Assembly: GCF_013179805.1 (NCBI RefSeq)
Contig: NZ_SRRZ01000042.1
Location: forward strand, 1-52,165
DNA from: Microcoleus asticus IPMA8
GTDB taxonomy: Bacteria > Cyanobacteriota > Cyanobacteriia > Cyanobacteriales > Microcoleaceae
Direction: 5' to 3'
DNA: 52,165 nucleotides
Shown here: positions 1 to 8,727 of the stretch, one piece after another
Position numbering within the stretch: position 1 is the stretch's first letter
How the letters are laid out: every line of letters begins with the position of its first letter
The notes under the pieces: model-generated
What the model saw: the letters and a program-made list of their open reading frames with translations, nothing else
The model's database searches: none
What the model was told of the DNA's origin: nothing
Translations under genes and position numbers: made by a program

Positions 1-40
1 CTACAGATTCGGTAATCTTTATATGAGGACGACCAGACAT
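1..40 (-). CDS. start of a protein cut by the window edge, possibly a transposase
   Basis: An ATG on the minus strand at position 40 opens a frame that runs off the left edge after 13 residues (MSGRPHIKITESV). Starts of the form M-x-G-R-P-H-x-K-I-x-E-S-V are, from memory, found in cyanobacterial IS630-like transposases, and the next few hundred bases hold other mobile-element debris. The piece is too short for a firm call; it could be any protein. Confidence 0.3.
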   Translation of the reverse strand, partial: MSGRPHIKITESV

Positions 41-157
41 TGTAATTCTCGCCTTTACTTTTTACACAAGTCTATCACATCTTTAAAAAAATGGTATTAC
101 CTATAATATTGAAGAGGTTGAGCTTCTCGAATCTATAAAATATTGATAGCGAACTAC

Positions 158-370
158 TCTGCCGAATTCCAACTTACCGCTTTTTTCCATTCCGCTTCCG
201 TCGGCAAGCGCATCCCAACAAAACAAGCATAGGCTTCTGCTTCATACCAGCTAACTCTACAGACAGGACGATCGTCTCCCACATCTCATCAGGCATCCCA
301 GTATAGCAGCGGCTGCCAGCCATCTTCAGACCATCCTCAGACCATAAGAAGTTGCGCCGCAGGTCAAGAT
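158..370 (-). pseudogene. remnant of an EgtB-like FGE-sulfatase (SUMF1) domain
   Basis: Read on the minus strand, 158-280 gives a frame with RPVCRVSWYEAEAYA followed by GMRLPTEAEW, the core signature of the formylglycine-generating-enzyme/sulfatase-modifying fold used by EgtB-type hercynine oxygenases. Upstream, 300-370 gives RRNFLWSEDG in one frame and EDGWQPLLYWDA in another, again EgtB-like, with stop codons and frame changes between them. A short stretch (TCTGAGGATGG / TCTGAAGATGG) looks duplicated, which may be the event that broke the frame. There is no start, and the reading ends soon after the core motif. I read it as a decayed C-terminal fragment that makes no product. Confidence 0.7.
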
Positions 371-422
371 ACTATCGAAAAAAGGTCGATCGACCATTCA
401 ATGCAATGAAATGTGGTGATTT

Positions 423-473
423 GTAGCTAACAAGGACAACAAGCAATGGATTTGGTTAGCACTGAAAGTCTTG
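423..473 (+). pseudogene. scrap of an IS1-family transposase
   Basis: The plus strand reads NKDNKQWIWLALK in frame, matching the N-K-Q-W-I-W-L-A-L core of IS1 transposases (InsB part, before the catalytic D-D-E residues). Nothing on either side continues the match, so this is a small leftover. With the EgtB-like fragment and the possible transposase start to the left, it marks 1-500 as a site of past insertion and deletion. Confidence 0.4.
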
Positions 474-519
474 CTTTTATTGCCTCGTGCATAACTGCCT
501 TCAGCATAACTGCCGAATC

Positions 520-2181
520 CTATAACTCCCAGCACTTATCGCTTTTCAACAGCTCTTCAAACTCAGCCATTGGCAAAGCCTGACTGAAAAAATAACCTTG
601 AATTTCGTCGCACTCGCGATCGCACAAAAAAGCAAGTTCCGACTCATTTTCTACCCCCTCAGCAATCACAGTCATGTTCATGCCGTGTGCCATTTGAATA
701 ATCGCTATTGTAATCGCTGCATTTTGGCGATCCTCTGCAATATCGCGAATAAAACTCTTGTCAATTTTGATCGCATCAAACGGAAAGCGTTTCGGATAAC
801 TCAAAGAAGAATATCCCATTCCAAAATCATCAATTGCTATGCTAATCCCCATATCTTTCCACGCCGTAAAAGCTTGAACAGCAGTCTTTTCATCTTGCAA
901 AATCAGACTTTCAGTCAATTCTAATTCCAGACATTTAGGATCGAGATTAGTTTCTGTCAATATTTGTCTGACTCTCTCCGTCAAATTTTTTTGCTCAAAC
1001 TGGCGGGCTGACACGTTGACTGCTACCCGCAGCGGCGGCAAACCCTGTGTTTGCCAAACTTTAGTTTGCCTGCAAGCAGTCTCTAACACCCATTCCCCCA
1101 GCGGTGCAATCAAGCCCATTTCTTCAGCCATGGGAATAAATTCTCCCGGAGAAACTCTGCCCCTTTCTGGATGATTCCAGCGCACCAAAGCTTCAGCACC
1201 AATAATTTTACCTGTTTTAATTTCTATTTGCGGCTCATAGTAAACTTCAAATTCCGAGCGCTTTAAAGCATTGCGGAGAAAAGTTTCTTGAGTGAATCTC
1301 TTGATAGAACTATGCGCGACTTTTGCAGTATGAAACTGATAATTATTTCCCCCTTGTTGCTGAGAATTGTACATAGCTGTATAAGCATTTTTTAGGAGCT
1401 GGTCTCCATCGCTGGCGTCGCTTGGAGATAAAGAAATGCCGATACTTGCCGTGAGGTAAAGTTCCGAGCCTTTGACAATCATAGGTTGGGCTACAATATC
1501 TAAAATGTTTTGAGCAATCTTGGCAGCATCCTGTTTTTCCGCAACTGGTTCTAGAACAATTGCAAATTGGGCAGCTTCCAAACGAGCCACAATATTAATG
1601 TTCTTCGTGCAGTTACTAAGCCGCTCGGCAAATTTGCAAAGTACGGAGTCGCCAATTTCGTGTCCCAAGGTACTGTTAATTCGGTTAATTTTATCTAAAC
1701 TGAGAGTCATAACGGGAATGAGTGCTGACCATTTTTTTTGCTTGTCTAATATCTGACTTAGCAGCTCTCGGAACAACAAACGATTTGGCAAGTTTGTCAA
1801 GCTATCGTATTGATGCCGGTGGAGAGCTAATTGAATAGTTGTGTGCAAATTTTTTTCCTCAAAGGGTTTGACAATATAGCCGAAGGGTTTGGTCGCATTA
1901 ACGCGCCACAAAGTGTTTTCGTCAGCATACGCTGTCAGATAAACTACCGGAATTTGAAAGCGCGATAAAATTTCTGCTGCTGCTGTAATGCCGTCGATTT
2001 CTCCTTGCAGGTTAACATCCATCAAAACCAAATCTGGTCGGAATTGCGCTACAGATTCAATCGCTTCTTCTCCCGAATAGACCATACCAGTTATTCGATA
2101 TCCTAGAGATATTAAACAGTCGGAAATGTCTTCCGCAATTATGCTCTCGTCTTCAACAATCAGAATTTTTTTGTTAAACAC
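520..2181 (-). CDS. response regulator with degenerate GGDEF and intact EAL domain
   Basis: 553 residues in the order REC-GGDEF-EAL. The receiver domain (about 4-120) has the acidic pair E10/D11, phospho-acceptor D55 (VLMDVN) and the switch lysine in VKPFEE. The GGDEF domain (about 128-290) opens with the usual SLTNLPNR but its signature is LEAAQF instead of GGDEF, so diguanylate cyclase activity should be lost. The EAL domain (about 300-545) keeps GAEALVRW, the N of VNVSARQ, the E of ELTES, DDFGMGYSSL, the lysine of IKIDKSF, AEGVE and IQGYFFSQALP, so c-di-GMP hydrolysis is expected. The gene lies 11 bp after the PAS histidine kinase on the same strand, which is probably its partner. Output would be lowered c-di-GMP on phosphorylation. 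Family assignment is firm; direction of regulation is inferred. Confidence 0.93.
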   Translation of the reverse strand: MFNKKILIVEDESIIAEDISDCLISLGYRITGMVYSGEEAIESVAQFRPDLVLMDVNLQGEIDGITAAAEILSRFQIPVVYLTAYADENTLWRVNATKPFGYIVKPFEEKNLHTTIQLALHRHQYDSLTNLPNRLLFRELLSQILDKQKKWSALIPVMTLSLDKINRINSTLGHEIGDSVLCKFAERLSNCTKNINIVARLEAAQFAIVLEPVAEKQDAAKIAQNILDIVAQPMIVKGSELYLTASIGISLSPSDASDGDQLLKNAYTAMYNSQQQGGNNYQFHTAKVAHSSIKRFTQETFLRNALKRSEFEVYYEPQIEIKTGKIIGAEALVRWNHPERGRVSPGEFIPMAEEMGLIAPLGEWVLETACRQTKVWQTQGLPPLRVAVNVSARQFEQKNLTERVRQILTETNLDPKCLELELTESLILQDEKTAVQAFTAWKDMGISIAIDDFGMGYSSLSYPKRFPFDAIKIDKSFIRDIAEDRQNAAITIAIIQMAHGMNMTVIAEGVENESELAFLCDRECDEIQGYFFSQALPMAEFEELLKSDKCWEL

Positions 2182-2192
2182 TAAATTCTCTC

Positions 2193-4553
2193 CTAAGAAT
2201 GCAATTGAGGTTGGGAAAAGGTTATTTTAAAAGTCGTACCAGCAGTTTCTAACAGTTCTATTTTCCCCCGGATTTGCTTGACTAAAGACCCGACCAGTCG
2301 CAAACCCAACGTTCGGGCTTTTCGATAATCTAAGTCTTGAGGAAAACCAATTCCGCTGTCGCTCACGGTTAGCACGCAAAGTCTATTATTTCCTAAAGTA
2401 AAATCTATGTTAATTTTACCTTTGATTTGTCCTGTAAAAGCATATTTGAGAGCATTTGTCACAAGCTCGTTGATAATTAATCCGCAAGGAACGGCCGTAT
2501 CAATATTAAGAGAACACGGCGCAATATTTGTTTGCAACTTAACGCCTTCTGCATGAATTTCATAAGCTTGGAATAAATTGTGGGCGAGATTTTGGATATA
2601 TTCAGCAAAATCAATGTTTGACCAGTCTTTGGATTGATATAATTGTTCGTGAACCAGAGCCATCGATCTGACTCGGTTTTGACTTTCTTTTAACATTTCA
2701 CTAACGCGGCTGTCTTGAATGTAGCGAGACTGAAGTTTCAGCAGGCTAGAAATAACTTGGAGGTTGTTTTTGACGCGGTGGTGAATTTCTTGGAGAAGGA
2801 CTTCTTTTTCGGCGAGGGAGGCTTTGATTTGATCCTCATCCCGTTTGCGATCTGTAATGTCGCGTACTACTGCTTGGAGAAATTTTTTTCCGTTAATTTC
2901 CATTGCGTTTAACAGAACTTCTGCGGAAAATTCTGAACCGTCGAGTCGTTTGTGTACCCAGTCAAATCGACAGCTACCTACGAGCATTGCTGTGTTCATT
3001 TTCTGCGATACTAAACTGGCTGAATCTTGTCCGTTAGGCTGAAATGGCGGGGAAAATTCGCTCGGATGCTTGCCGTAAAATTCTTTTTTGTTGCTACAGC
3101 CAAATATTTTTAAAGTGGCGTGGTTGCAGTCAAAAAAATATTGTTCGTCGAGCAGCATTACTGCGTCGCTGGTGGCTTCATAAAGGCTGCGAAATTTGTG
3201 TTCTGATTCTTGCAGCGAGCAGATCAATTGGTTTTTTAGAGCTTCCGCACGCTTGCGGTCGGTAATGTCTATTCCTACAGAAACTGCTGCGGTTCCCTGA
3301 AGATATTTCTGAGCTACTATCAAATAATTTCGGACTAACCCATTAATGTGTATGTCTATTTCTTGACAGGTTTGCTGAGATGAACTCTCAAAAAATTTGC
3401 CGATCATTTCTTCAAAATTCGAGCCTTGGTCGAGAAAGTTTATTTCTTGACCGACAAAGCTTCCAGGAGACAGTTTGAACGAGGTTGCTAAGTGCTGGTT
3501 GACTCCGATATACCGCAAATCTGAACTGATCCAAGAAATTAGTCCGGGCACGGCATCCAACACGGCGCGAAGTTGGTCTGTAGCTTCTTGGAGTGCTTCT
3601 TCCGATCGCTTGCGATCGCTAATATCTATCGCCGTTCCGCACAAGCCTAAAATAGCGCCGTTTTCAGCTTGGTTGATGATGCTGTTGACGCGCAGATGCA
3701 CGGGAGTACCGTCTTTGCGAATGTGTACTGTTTCGTAAGGAGAATTAGCGGTTTGTGGCTGAATTTTGGTTCTCGCTAAAAGTTGGGCAAATATTTCTCT
3801 TGGTTTATTTTTTGGGTCGTGAACTAAAAAATCGGTGAAGCGGCGGCCGATCATTTCTGGCGGTTCGTAACCGTAGATGCGTTTGGCGGCGGAATTGACA
3901 AAAGTCAAGAGGCCTTCAATATCGATCGACCAAATCAATTCTTGGGAGGTTTCTACGAGGTTGCGGTACTTTTTTTCGCTTTCAGCAAGTGCTGCATTGA
4001 AGACTGCCGTTTGCTGCTGAAGTCTGTCTTCTAATTCTTGATTTACCGTTTCCAGAGTGGCGATGGACTGCTCGCGCTCGGTAATTTGAGTAGAAACACC
4101 CACTGCCCCGACAACTTCGCCGTTTCCATCTCGCAGGGCGGCGGATCGAATTTCGTACATAAAATCTCCCTCTCGGGAATTCCAAGTGCGATCGTTTCCT
4201 GCTAGTACCTCGGCAATATTTTCTAAGATATCTGGCTGGCTGCTGTAAACTTCAAAAATCGACAGCCCGACAGTTGCATCTGGTTTGAGTCCCAAATTTT
4301 CTAATCCTTTCCCTGCTGTAAGGGTTAACTTGCCTTCTTTGTCTGTTGCCCACAGGAAAATTGAGGCACAACTGACGGCAGCGTGCAGGGTTTCATTGGC
4401 TTGTTTGAGCCGATCGATTTCTGCGTGAAGTCGCTCCTGGGTGCTGTTTAATTCTACCGTTAGTCGATCGGCTTTTTGCTGCCAAGTAGCAGCAGTGTCG
4501 CACATTTCTGGGATATTGGGGGAACGACAGATGGATTGGTTGCAGTGTGACAT
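2193..4553 (-). CDS. soluble PAS-repeat sensor histidine kinase (HisKA_2 type)
   Basis: About 786 residues from ATG 4553; an in-frame GTG at 4571 would add six. After a short coiled coil come four PAS units (roughly 55-160, 190-315, 325-435, 450-570). Most end in the typical D-I-(T/S)-D-R-K-R linker. The kinase core has the HisKA_2 box EIHHRVKNNLQVI with the phospho-histidine near residue 590. The ATPase domain has N box NELVTNALKYAF and G boxes DSGIGF and GLRLVGSLV. No transmembrane segment is visible, so it should sense a cytoplasmic signal; no heme- or flavin-binding motif stands out. It is transcribed just ahead of the REC-GGDEF-EAL regulator with an 11-bp gap, making a likely two-component pair that controls c-di-GMP. 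Confidence 0.92.
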   Translation of the reverse strand: MSHCNQSICRSPNIPEMCDTAATWQQKADRLTVELNSTQERLHAEIDRLKQANETLHAAVSCASIFLWATDKEGKLTLTAGKGLENLGLKPDATVGLSIFEVYSSQPDILENIAEVLAGNDRTWNSREGDFMYEIRSAALRDGNGEVVGAVGVSTQITEREQSIATLETVNQELEDRLQQQTAVFNAALAESEKKYRNLVETSQELIWSIDIEGLLTFVNSAAKRIYGYEPPEMIGRRFTDFLVHDPKNKPREIFAQLLARTKIQPQTANSPYETVHIRKDGTPVHLRVNSIINQAENGAILGLCGTAIDISDRKRSEEALQEATDQLRAVLDAVPGLISWISSDLRYIGVNQHLATSFKLSPGSFVGQEINFLDQGSNFEEMIGKFFESSSQQTCQEIDIHINGLVRNYLIVAQKYLQGTAAVSVGIDITDRKRAEALKNQLICSLQESEHKFRSLYEATSDAVMLLDEQYFFDCNHATLKIFGCSNKKEFYGKHPSEFSPPFQPNGQDSASLVSQKMNTAMLVGSCRFDWVHKRLDGSEFSAEVLLNAMEINGKKFLQAVVRDITDRKRDEDQIKASLAEKEVLLQEIHHRVKNNLQVISSLLKLQSRYIQDSRVSEMLKESQNRVRSMALVHEQLYQSKDWSNIDFAEYIQNLAHNLFQAYEIHAEGVKLQTNIAPCSLNIDTAVPCGLIINELVTNALKYAFTGQIKGKINIDFTLGNNRLCVLTVSDSGIGFPQDLDYRKARTLGLRLVGSLVKQIRGKIELLETAGTTFKITFSQPQLHS

Positions 4554-5007
4554 GGTTACTCTGGGATGCACTGTATATTTAACCCCAGCCTATCTTTTAA
4601 GCATAAACTTTTTAAGTCAAATATTACAGTTAGCTGCGATACTCATCCGAGCAATATGCGATAGTTTAAAGCTAGTTTCAAGGATTCAGGAAGTGTGGCT
4701 CGCTCAGGGTTTCTGGCGACTGTTCAGAAATTGACAATCAAGTGAATAATGACTGCCAATTGGTACTTTTACTGTAAGTATGTGTAGTATTACAAAAATA
4801 AGTTCCGCAAGTATCGGCTTGCACAAGAACTGGAATTGTAAATTTATTATATTTTTTTGCGTAGATTCACGCACCGAGGAATCGGAAATCGGTAATTTGG
4901 AAATATAGCCAGCGCCTGAATGGTTAGGAGGTGCTTAATTGTTGAAACTCATGAAATCGATTGCTTCTTCTCTCTTCCTTCTCCTTTATTCTTTCTTCCT
5001 TATTCCT
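4554..5007. other. intergenic stretch between two minus-strand genes
   Basis: About 450 bp upstream of the histidine kinase, AT-rich, with no frame I recognise and no clear hairpin. It should hold the promoter of the kinase-regulator operon, read leftward, but I could not pick one -35/-10 pair with confidence. Confidence 0.5.
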
Positions 5008-6198
5008 TTAATTAATTCCCCAAACTTTGATATTCTTGTCTATACTGCCGCTAATAATAGTTTCACTATTGCTGCTAAAAGTAAGACAAGTAACAGAGGT
5101 TTGATGTCCGCTGAGGGTTTGAATATGTTCGCCGGTACTGGCATTCCAAAATTTGATATTACCATCAGCACTAGCACTGACAACAGTGAGTCCGTCGGGA
5201 CTAAAGGCGATCGCATTTATCGAGTTAAAATGCCCGGCCAAAGTGATTGGACTATCTGGATTCGATAGCTGCCGCAGTTGAATATTTCTGTCCCAGCCGC
5301 CAGCAGCCAACGTCTGCCCGCCTGGGCTGAAAGCCAGACAATTCGCATAACCTTTAATTGTTTGGGAGCATTCTCTGCTGCGGAGGTTCCACAGCTTAAT
5401 TGTACCGTCAGAACTGCTGCTAGCGAGAGTTTGTGCGATCGGGCTAAAAGCAAGACTAACAATTCCTGCTTTATGAGCTCCCCAAGTTAAAAGATTGCCA
5501 AAAGTACAGATTAACTTTCCCGTCTCTAAATTCCAAATTTTGATAGTAGTATCTGCCGAACCGCTGGCGATAACTTGACTGTCGGGACTGATGACAATTG
5601 CGCTAATTTCCGCTTCGTGTCCGAGGGAAGTATGCCGCAATTCTCCTCCCTGCCAAATTTCGATCGCACGGTGTTTCGGAGTATTTCTGCTTCTCACAAA
5701 AACTTCGCTTTCTTGGCAAAGGACAAAAGTTTCTTGAGCGCGGGGATACTTGTCAACAGTATAGAGTATTTCTCCTGTATCTACATCGCAAATTCTAATT
5801 ATTTTGCCGTGCCAACTCGCCGTGCGAAATCCTCCGGGACTAATCGCAACATTTGTCCCAGTTTTGACCGTGCGGATGCAGTCAAAAAGCTTGTAAGGGA
5901 CGAATTCTTTTAAAGCTTGGCTGACTAAAGGTTCTGTCCTCGGGCGCAAAATTAAATAAGCAACTCGCTGCACTTCTGGTGCGGGGTCAAGCAGCGCCTC
6001 TATTGCTAAATTTAAACCAGCGCCTCCGTATTTAGGAGCATCTTTAACAGCGGCAATCCGCGACTCGATACTAGGACTGTTGAAGCGCTGCTTGACTCCG
6101 GCAATGCCTCCCAAAACAGCGCCGGCGATCGGGATTTGACTTTGACCGCCAAGGACGGCATCATATTCTCTGGGTTGGTTAGAATTGTCGGCTATCAT
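5008..6198 (-). CDS. WD40-repeat protein with HEAT-like N-terminus
   Basis: 396 residues. The first ~90 residues (SIESRIAAVKDA, LNLAIEALLDPAPEVQRVAYLIL) look like the short HEAT-type helical segment often found before cyanobacterial WD40 domains. From about 100 to the end the chain is a beta-propeller. The clear blades end in IKIWNLETG, IKLWNLRS, IQLRQLS, IKFWNASTG and IKVWGIN, each preceded by an S-x-D-x-x-I turn. Earlier blades (KIIRICDVDTG, AIEIWQGG) are diverged. No catalytic domain is present, so it should act as a protein-binding scaffold in the cytoplasm; the partner is unknown. ATG start at 6198, with a spaced repeat element directly upstream. Confidence 0.88.
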   Translation of the reverse strand: MIADNSNQPREYDAVLGGQSQIPIAGAVLGGIAGVKQRFNSPSIESRIAAVKDAPKYGGAGLNLAIEALLDPAPEVQRVAYLILRPRTEPLVSQALKEFVPYKLFDCIRTVKTGTNVAISPGGFRTASWHGKIIRICDVDTGEILYTVDKYPRAQETFVLCQESEVFVRSRNTPKHRAIEIWQGGELRHTSLGHEAEISAIVISPDSQVIASGSADTTIKIWNLETGKLICTFGNLLTWGAHKAGIVSLAFSPIAQTLASSSSDGTIKLWNLRSRECSQTIKGYANCLAFSPGGQTLAAGGWDRNIQLRQLSNPDSPITLAGHFNSINAIAFSPDGLTVVSASADGNIKFWNASTGEHIQTLSGHQTSVTCLTFSSNSETIISGSIDKNIKVWGIN

Positions 6199-6199
6199 A

Positions 6200-6357
6200 C
6201 GATTTTAGATTTTAGATTTTGGATTTTAGATTGAAGAATTGGATGAGTAAAAAAAGCGAACTCACGCACGGATAAATCGGGGCAATTGTTATCGGATACT
6301 CTGTTGTGATTTCCTGAACATATGAATCCGGGGGCTTGTAACCTGGCTGCTTTCGCT
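6200..6357. repeat. dispersed repeat, copy 1 (upstream of the Ycf35-like gene)
   Basis: Begins with a short tandem run of the unit ATTTTAG (6200-6236) and continues with two related half-units, one around GGATAAATCGGGGC (about 6269) and one around GAATCCGGGGGCTTGTAACC (about 6325), ending near GGCTGCTTTCG. The same composite recurs at 26149-26285 upstream of the trypsin-WD40 gene. Both copies lie about 65-105 bp before a start codon. Confidence 0.7.
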
Positions 6358-6460
6358 GACGCTCAAACCGCGTTTAATATCGCAACTTCTAACTTATTGA
6401 CTGTTGCAGTTTATAGTATTATAATCAAATCAGCGTTTCACACACAAATCCGAAAGTGAT

Positions 6461-6835
6461 ATGTCACACTTCACAACGATCAAGGTTCAGATCAAGAACG
6501 GCGAACTGCTACATCAAGTGTTGGAAGAGTTGGGTTATCAAGTAGAGTGCAATGTGCAGGTACGGGGTTATCGGGGTGACAAAACTAATGCCGACTACGT
6601 GATTCGGCAATCCAACGGTTACGATTTGGGTTTTCGCCGCAGCGGAGAGGATTACGAATTGGTGGCGGATTTTTGGGGCGCTCGAATTAATCAGCAGGAA
6701 TTTGTCAATTTAATTAGTCAAAAATACGCGCGCAAAAGTTTGATGGCGGCGGTGCAGTCAGAGGGTTTTCATGTTGAAGAAGAGGAAACTTTGGCAGATG
6801 GAACGGTGAGAGTTGTAGTCGGTCGATGGGTTTAA
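6461..6835 (+). CDS. ycf35: Ycf35 / DUF1257 family protein
   Basis: 124 residues, the usual length of the family. It opens MSHFTTIKVQIKNGELL and has the central DYVIRQSNGYDLGFRRSG and ELVADFWGARI segments typical of DUF1257, a family shared by cyanobacteria and red-algal plastids (ycf35). The fold is small and alpha/beta with no known catalytic residues; function is not established. A DUF2997 protein, often found beside DUF1257 proteins, is encoded at 22473-22685 in this window but not adjacent. The start codon ATG 6461 is chosen because MSHF is the conserved family N-terminus. Confidence 0.9.
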   Translation: MSHFTTIKVQIKNGELLHQVLEELGYQVECNVQVRGYRGDKTNADYVIRQSNGYDLGFRRSGEDYELVADFWGARINQQEFVNLISQKYARKSLMAAVQSEGFHVEEEETLADGTVRVVVGRWV

Positions 6836-6869
6836 GAATCGCGCTTTATTAACTCGTTTTTATGTACTC

Positions 6870-6917
6870 AGGACTTACGCAAAATCGGGTTGAAAATCAG
6901 ATTTATTCGTAAGTCCT
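6870..6917. repeat. inverted repeat, 10-bp perfect arms
   Basis: AGGACTTACG (6870-6879) and CGTAAGTCCT (6908-6917) are perfect reverse complements separated by 28 bp, just after the Ycf35-like gene. The AGGACTTACGCA end is common at the tips of small non-autonomous elements in cyanobacteria, so this may be a MITE remnant. It could also fold in RNA as a weak terminator, but no U-run follows. Confidence 0.6.
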
Positions 6918-7036
6918 AAGCTGTCGGGCATCTTGCGTTGTACTTTTCCGGCGGGGGGGACACCCCACAAGAATTTCATCAAACTTGATTGTAAAATTTA
7001 GATGCGCCTGGGCTTAGTACCAAGAATAGAATTACC

Positions 7037-7723
7037 ATGAAATTCGATCGCCCTGAACAACAAATTCAACAAAGTTGGGAGGCTAATGCTGACGCATGGA
7101 TACAGGCGATCCAATACAACACAATCGAAAGCCGCCGGATAGCAACCGATGACGCTATTCTGCAAGCAGTGCTGCGCTATAAGCCTCGCCGAGTTTTGGA
7201 TGTTGGATGCGGTGAAGGTTGGCTGACGCGCGCCCTAGCAAAGCGCGGTGTTGAGGTTGTTGGAGTTGATGGTTGCGCTGCTTTGGTCGATCGAGCTTGT
7301 GAGAAAGGAGGCGGTTGCTTTCGGGCGATCGGCTACGATGAGATTATTGCCGATCCAGCGATACTCGGTCAACCATACGATGGAATCGTCTGCAATTTCT
7401 CGCTACTGGGTGAGGAAATTGGAGATTTATTGCGATCGTTACGCAAAGCAATAGTCTCAGACGGACAACTGTCGATCCAGACAGTTCATCCATTCACAGC
7501 GTGTCAGGAACAGCCCTATGTTGATGGATGGAAAACCGAGACTTTCGACAACTGCGGCGGAGCTTTTCGAGAGCCAATGCCGTGGTATTTTCGCACAGTT
7601 AGTTCGTGGTTTCAACAAGTGTCGGAATCTGGCTGGAGGGTGTGTGAATTCGAGGAGCCGACACATCCACAGACGAAGATTCCTCTTTCCCTGCTGCTGA
7701 TTTGTCAGTCACCCGGCGATTGA
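7037..7723 (+). CDS. class I SAM-dependent methyltransferase
   Basis: 228 residues with a Rossmann methyltransferase core. Motif I is VLDVGCGEGWLTRALA (about 56-71), followed by the acidic end of strand 2 in VVGVDGCAAL. The strand-4 region YDGIVCNFSLL and the hydrophobic SDGQLSIQTVHP segment also fit. The N-terminal QIQQSWEANADAWIQAI is typical of UbiE/Methyltransf_11-like enzymes. Substrate cannot be told from the sequence. It stands alone, with an inverted repeat upstream and a decayed antitoxin gene downstream. Confidence 0.85.
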   Translation: MKFDRPEQQIQQSWEANADAWIQAIQYNTIESRRIATDDAILQAVLRYKPRRVLDVGCGEGWLTRALAKRGVEVVGVDGCAALVDRACEKGGGCFRAIGYDEIIADPAILGQPYDGIVCNFSLLGEEIGDLLRSLRKAIVSDGQLSIQTVHPFTACQEQPYVDGWKTETFDNCGGAFREPMPWYFRTVSSWFQQVSESGWRVCEFEEPTHPQTKIPLSLLLICQSPGD

Positions 7724-7858
7724 AATCGCAAAGAGAGTCAAACGAAGTCCGAGCAGAGGGGGACTGAAGAGAAGAGAGCGGATTTGGTATAATGCGATCG
7801 TCGCGATATAATTAGAGTACACAGGTAAACGGCTATTAGCAAAAAAAGTTAATTACCC

Positions 7859-8110
7859 ATGAACATTGCAGAGATAAAGACAGCAGTAAGATAACTTTCA
7901 AAAAATGAACTCGCAGAGTTTCTCCAATGGCTTGATGAGTTCCAAGCAGCTCTCGCCGATCGCCAGTGGATAGATGGTGTACGAGTTAAGATAGAGGCTG
8001 CTGTTGCCATGTCCGAACATACTCCACCGATTGACGGCGAAACCTTTATTGCAGGGATTTGCGATCGTTTCCGGCAAGTCCGTAAGAGTAAACAAGGCTA
8101 TACTAATTGA
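7859..8110 (+). pseudogene. broken antitoxin-like gene (in-frame stop at codon 12)
   Basis: ATG 7859 reads MNIAEIKTAVR, then TAA, then continues in the same frame as LSKNELAEFLQWLDEFQAAL up to a TGA at 8110. Intact relatives (short antitoxins starting M-x-x-A-E-I-K-x-A-I-x-x-L-S-x-x-E) have an amino acid, commonly Gln or Glu, where the stop lies, so CAA to TAA is the simplest history. The C-terminus (TPPIDGETFIAGICDRF) is unlike the usual toxin-binding tail. A shorter product from an internal start is possible but unlikely. It converges on, and overlaps the 3' end of, a broken PemK/MazF-like toxin gene. Confidence 0.6.
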
Positions 8111-8443
8111 AATGCTTGTATTATAGTTGCATTCAATTCCTGCATTTGCTGACTTCCTAACTCGCCCAATCGTCTCAGTATTAATCTCTGTTCAAGACTG
8201 ACAATCCGAGTCACTCTAACTTTAGAATATACTCTTAATCCTGTGCTGGGAAATTCTGGATCTGAAGCATTTAAAGCAAATCCATCTAAACTTAGGCTAG
8301 TGACATTTTCCGAAAAAAATGAAGCACATAGTAATTTCATCTATGCTTGAACTTGCCCACAGCACTAAAGCCGACCGTAATTTTTTCTGACTCAAATCTG
8401 TAAAGGGAAATTCAGCTAAAACAATATCTCCTTTTTTTAGCTT
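8098..8443 (-). pseudogene. frameshifted PemK/MazF-like toxin gene
   Basis: The upstream part, from about 8443, reads KLKKGDIVLAEFPFTDLSQKK then LRSALVLWA, the standard N-terminal strand set of the PemK/MazF fold. The downstream part, in another frame, reads SENVTSLSLDGF and then SKVRVTRIVSLEQRLILRRLG, the conserved C-terminal half. The two join if one T is removed from a run of seven T (minus strand) near 8317-8323, giving CFIFSENV. I find no ATG, GTG or TTG in the toxin frame before an upstream stop, a second sign of decay. It follows and slightly overlaps the small antitoxin-like gene 8437-8652. A sequencing error in the homopolymer would also explain the frameshift. Confidence 0.72.
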
Positions 8444-8652
8444 AAATAAATTGGTTCTCCATCTTCAAGGGTGTAAATATCAGGTTCCTCGTACAGGAAT
8501 TGAAATGCTCCCCCGCTTTGGGCTAACTGGGTTATTTCCACAGTAGAAGGATAGGGGATGTTACTAAATAGTTTTGCTTTTATTAGCAATTGCTCCTCTT
8601 CTGAGAGTGTTTGGATGATTTGTACTAAGGATTCAATGAGTTTTGTGTTCAT
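8437..8652 (-). CDS. small antitoxin-like protein
   Basis: 71 residues: MNTKLIESLVQIIQTLSEEEQLLIKAKL, then a proline break and an acidic tail ending in EDGEPIYLS. The helical L-S-x-E-E-Q-x-x-I start and the acidic C-terminal tail are what toxin-masking antitoxins of PemK/MazF pairs in cyanobacteria look like. The gene ends inside the start region of the broken toxin, the usual tight coupling. With the toxin disabled this antitoxin may be an orphan. I do not recognise a named Pfam family. Confidence 0.6.
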   Translation of the reverse strand: MNTKLIESLVQIIQTLSEEEQLLIKAKLFSNIPYPSTVEITQLAQSGGAFQFLYEEPDIYTLEDGEPIYLS

Positions 8653-8727
8653 AGCTGAAAAAATATGGGGATATTTTATTTTACTTCAACAAGGCAACCT
8701 TCGATGATTATAACAAAACAACTAAGA

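Noticed and set aside
2193..4553. Kinase as the ethylene receptor partner of the EFE
   Set aside because: Ethylene receptors need three N-terminal membrane helices with a Cys/His copper site; this protein has none.
4939..5268. Plus-strand frame starting with a hydrophobic stretch, like a small secreted protein
   Set aside because: Most of it lies opposite the last WD40 blades, and the apparent similarity (VGTKGDRI, DNSES) is composition. No ribosome site.
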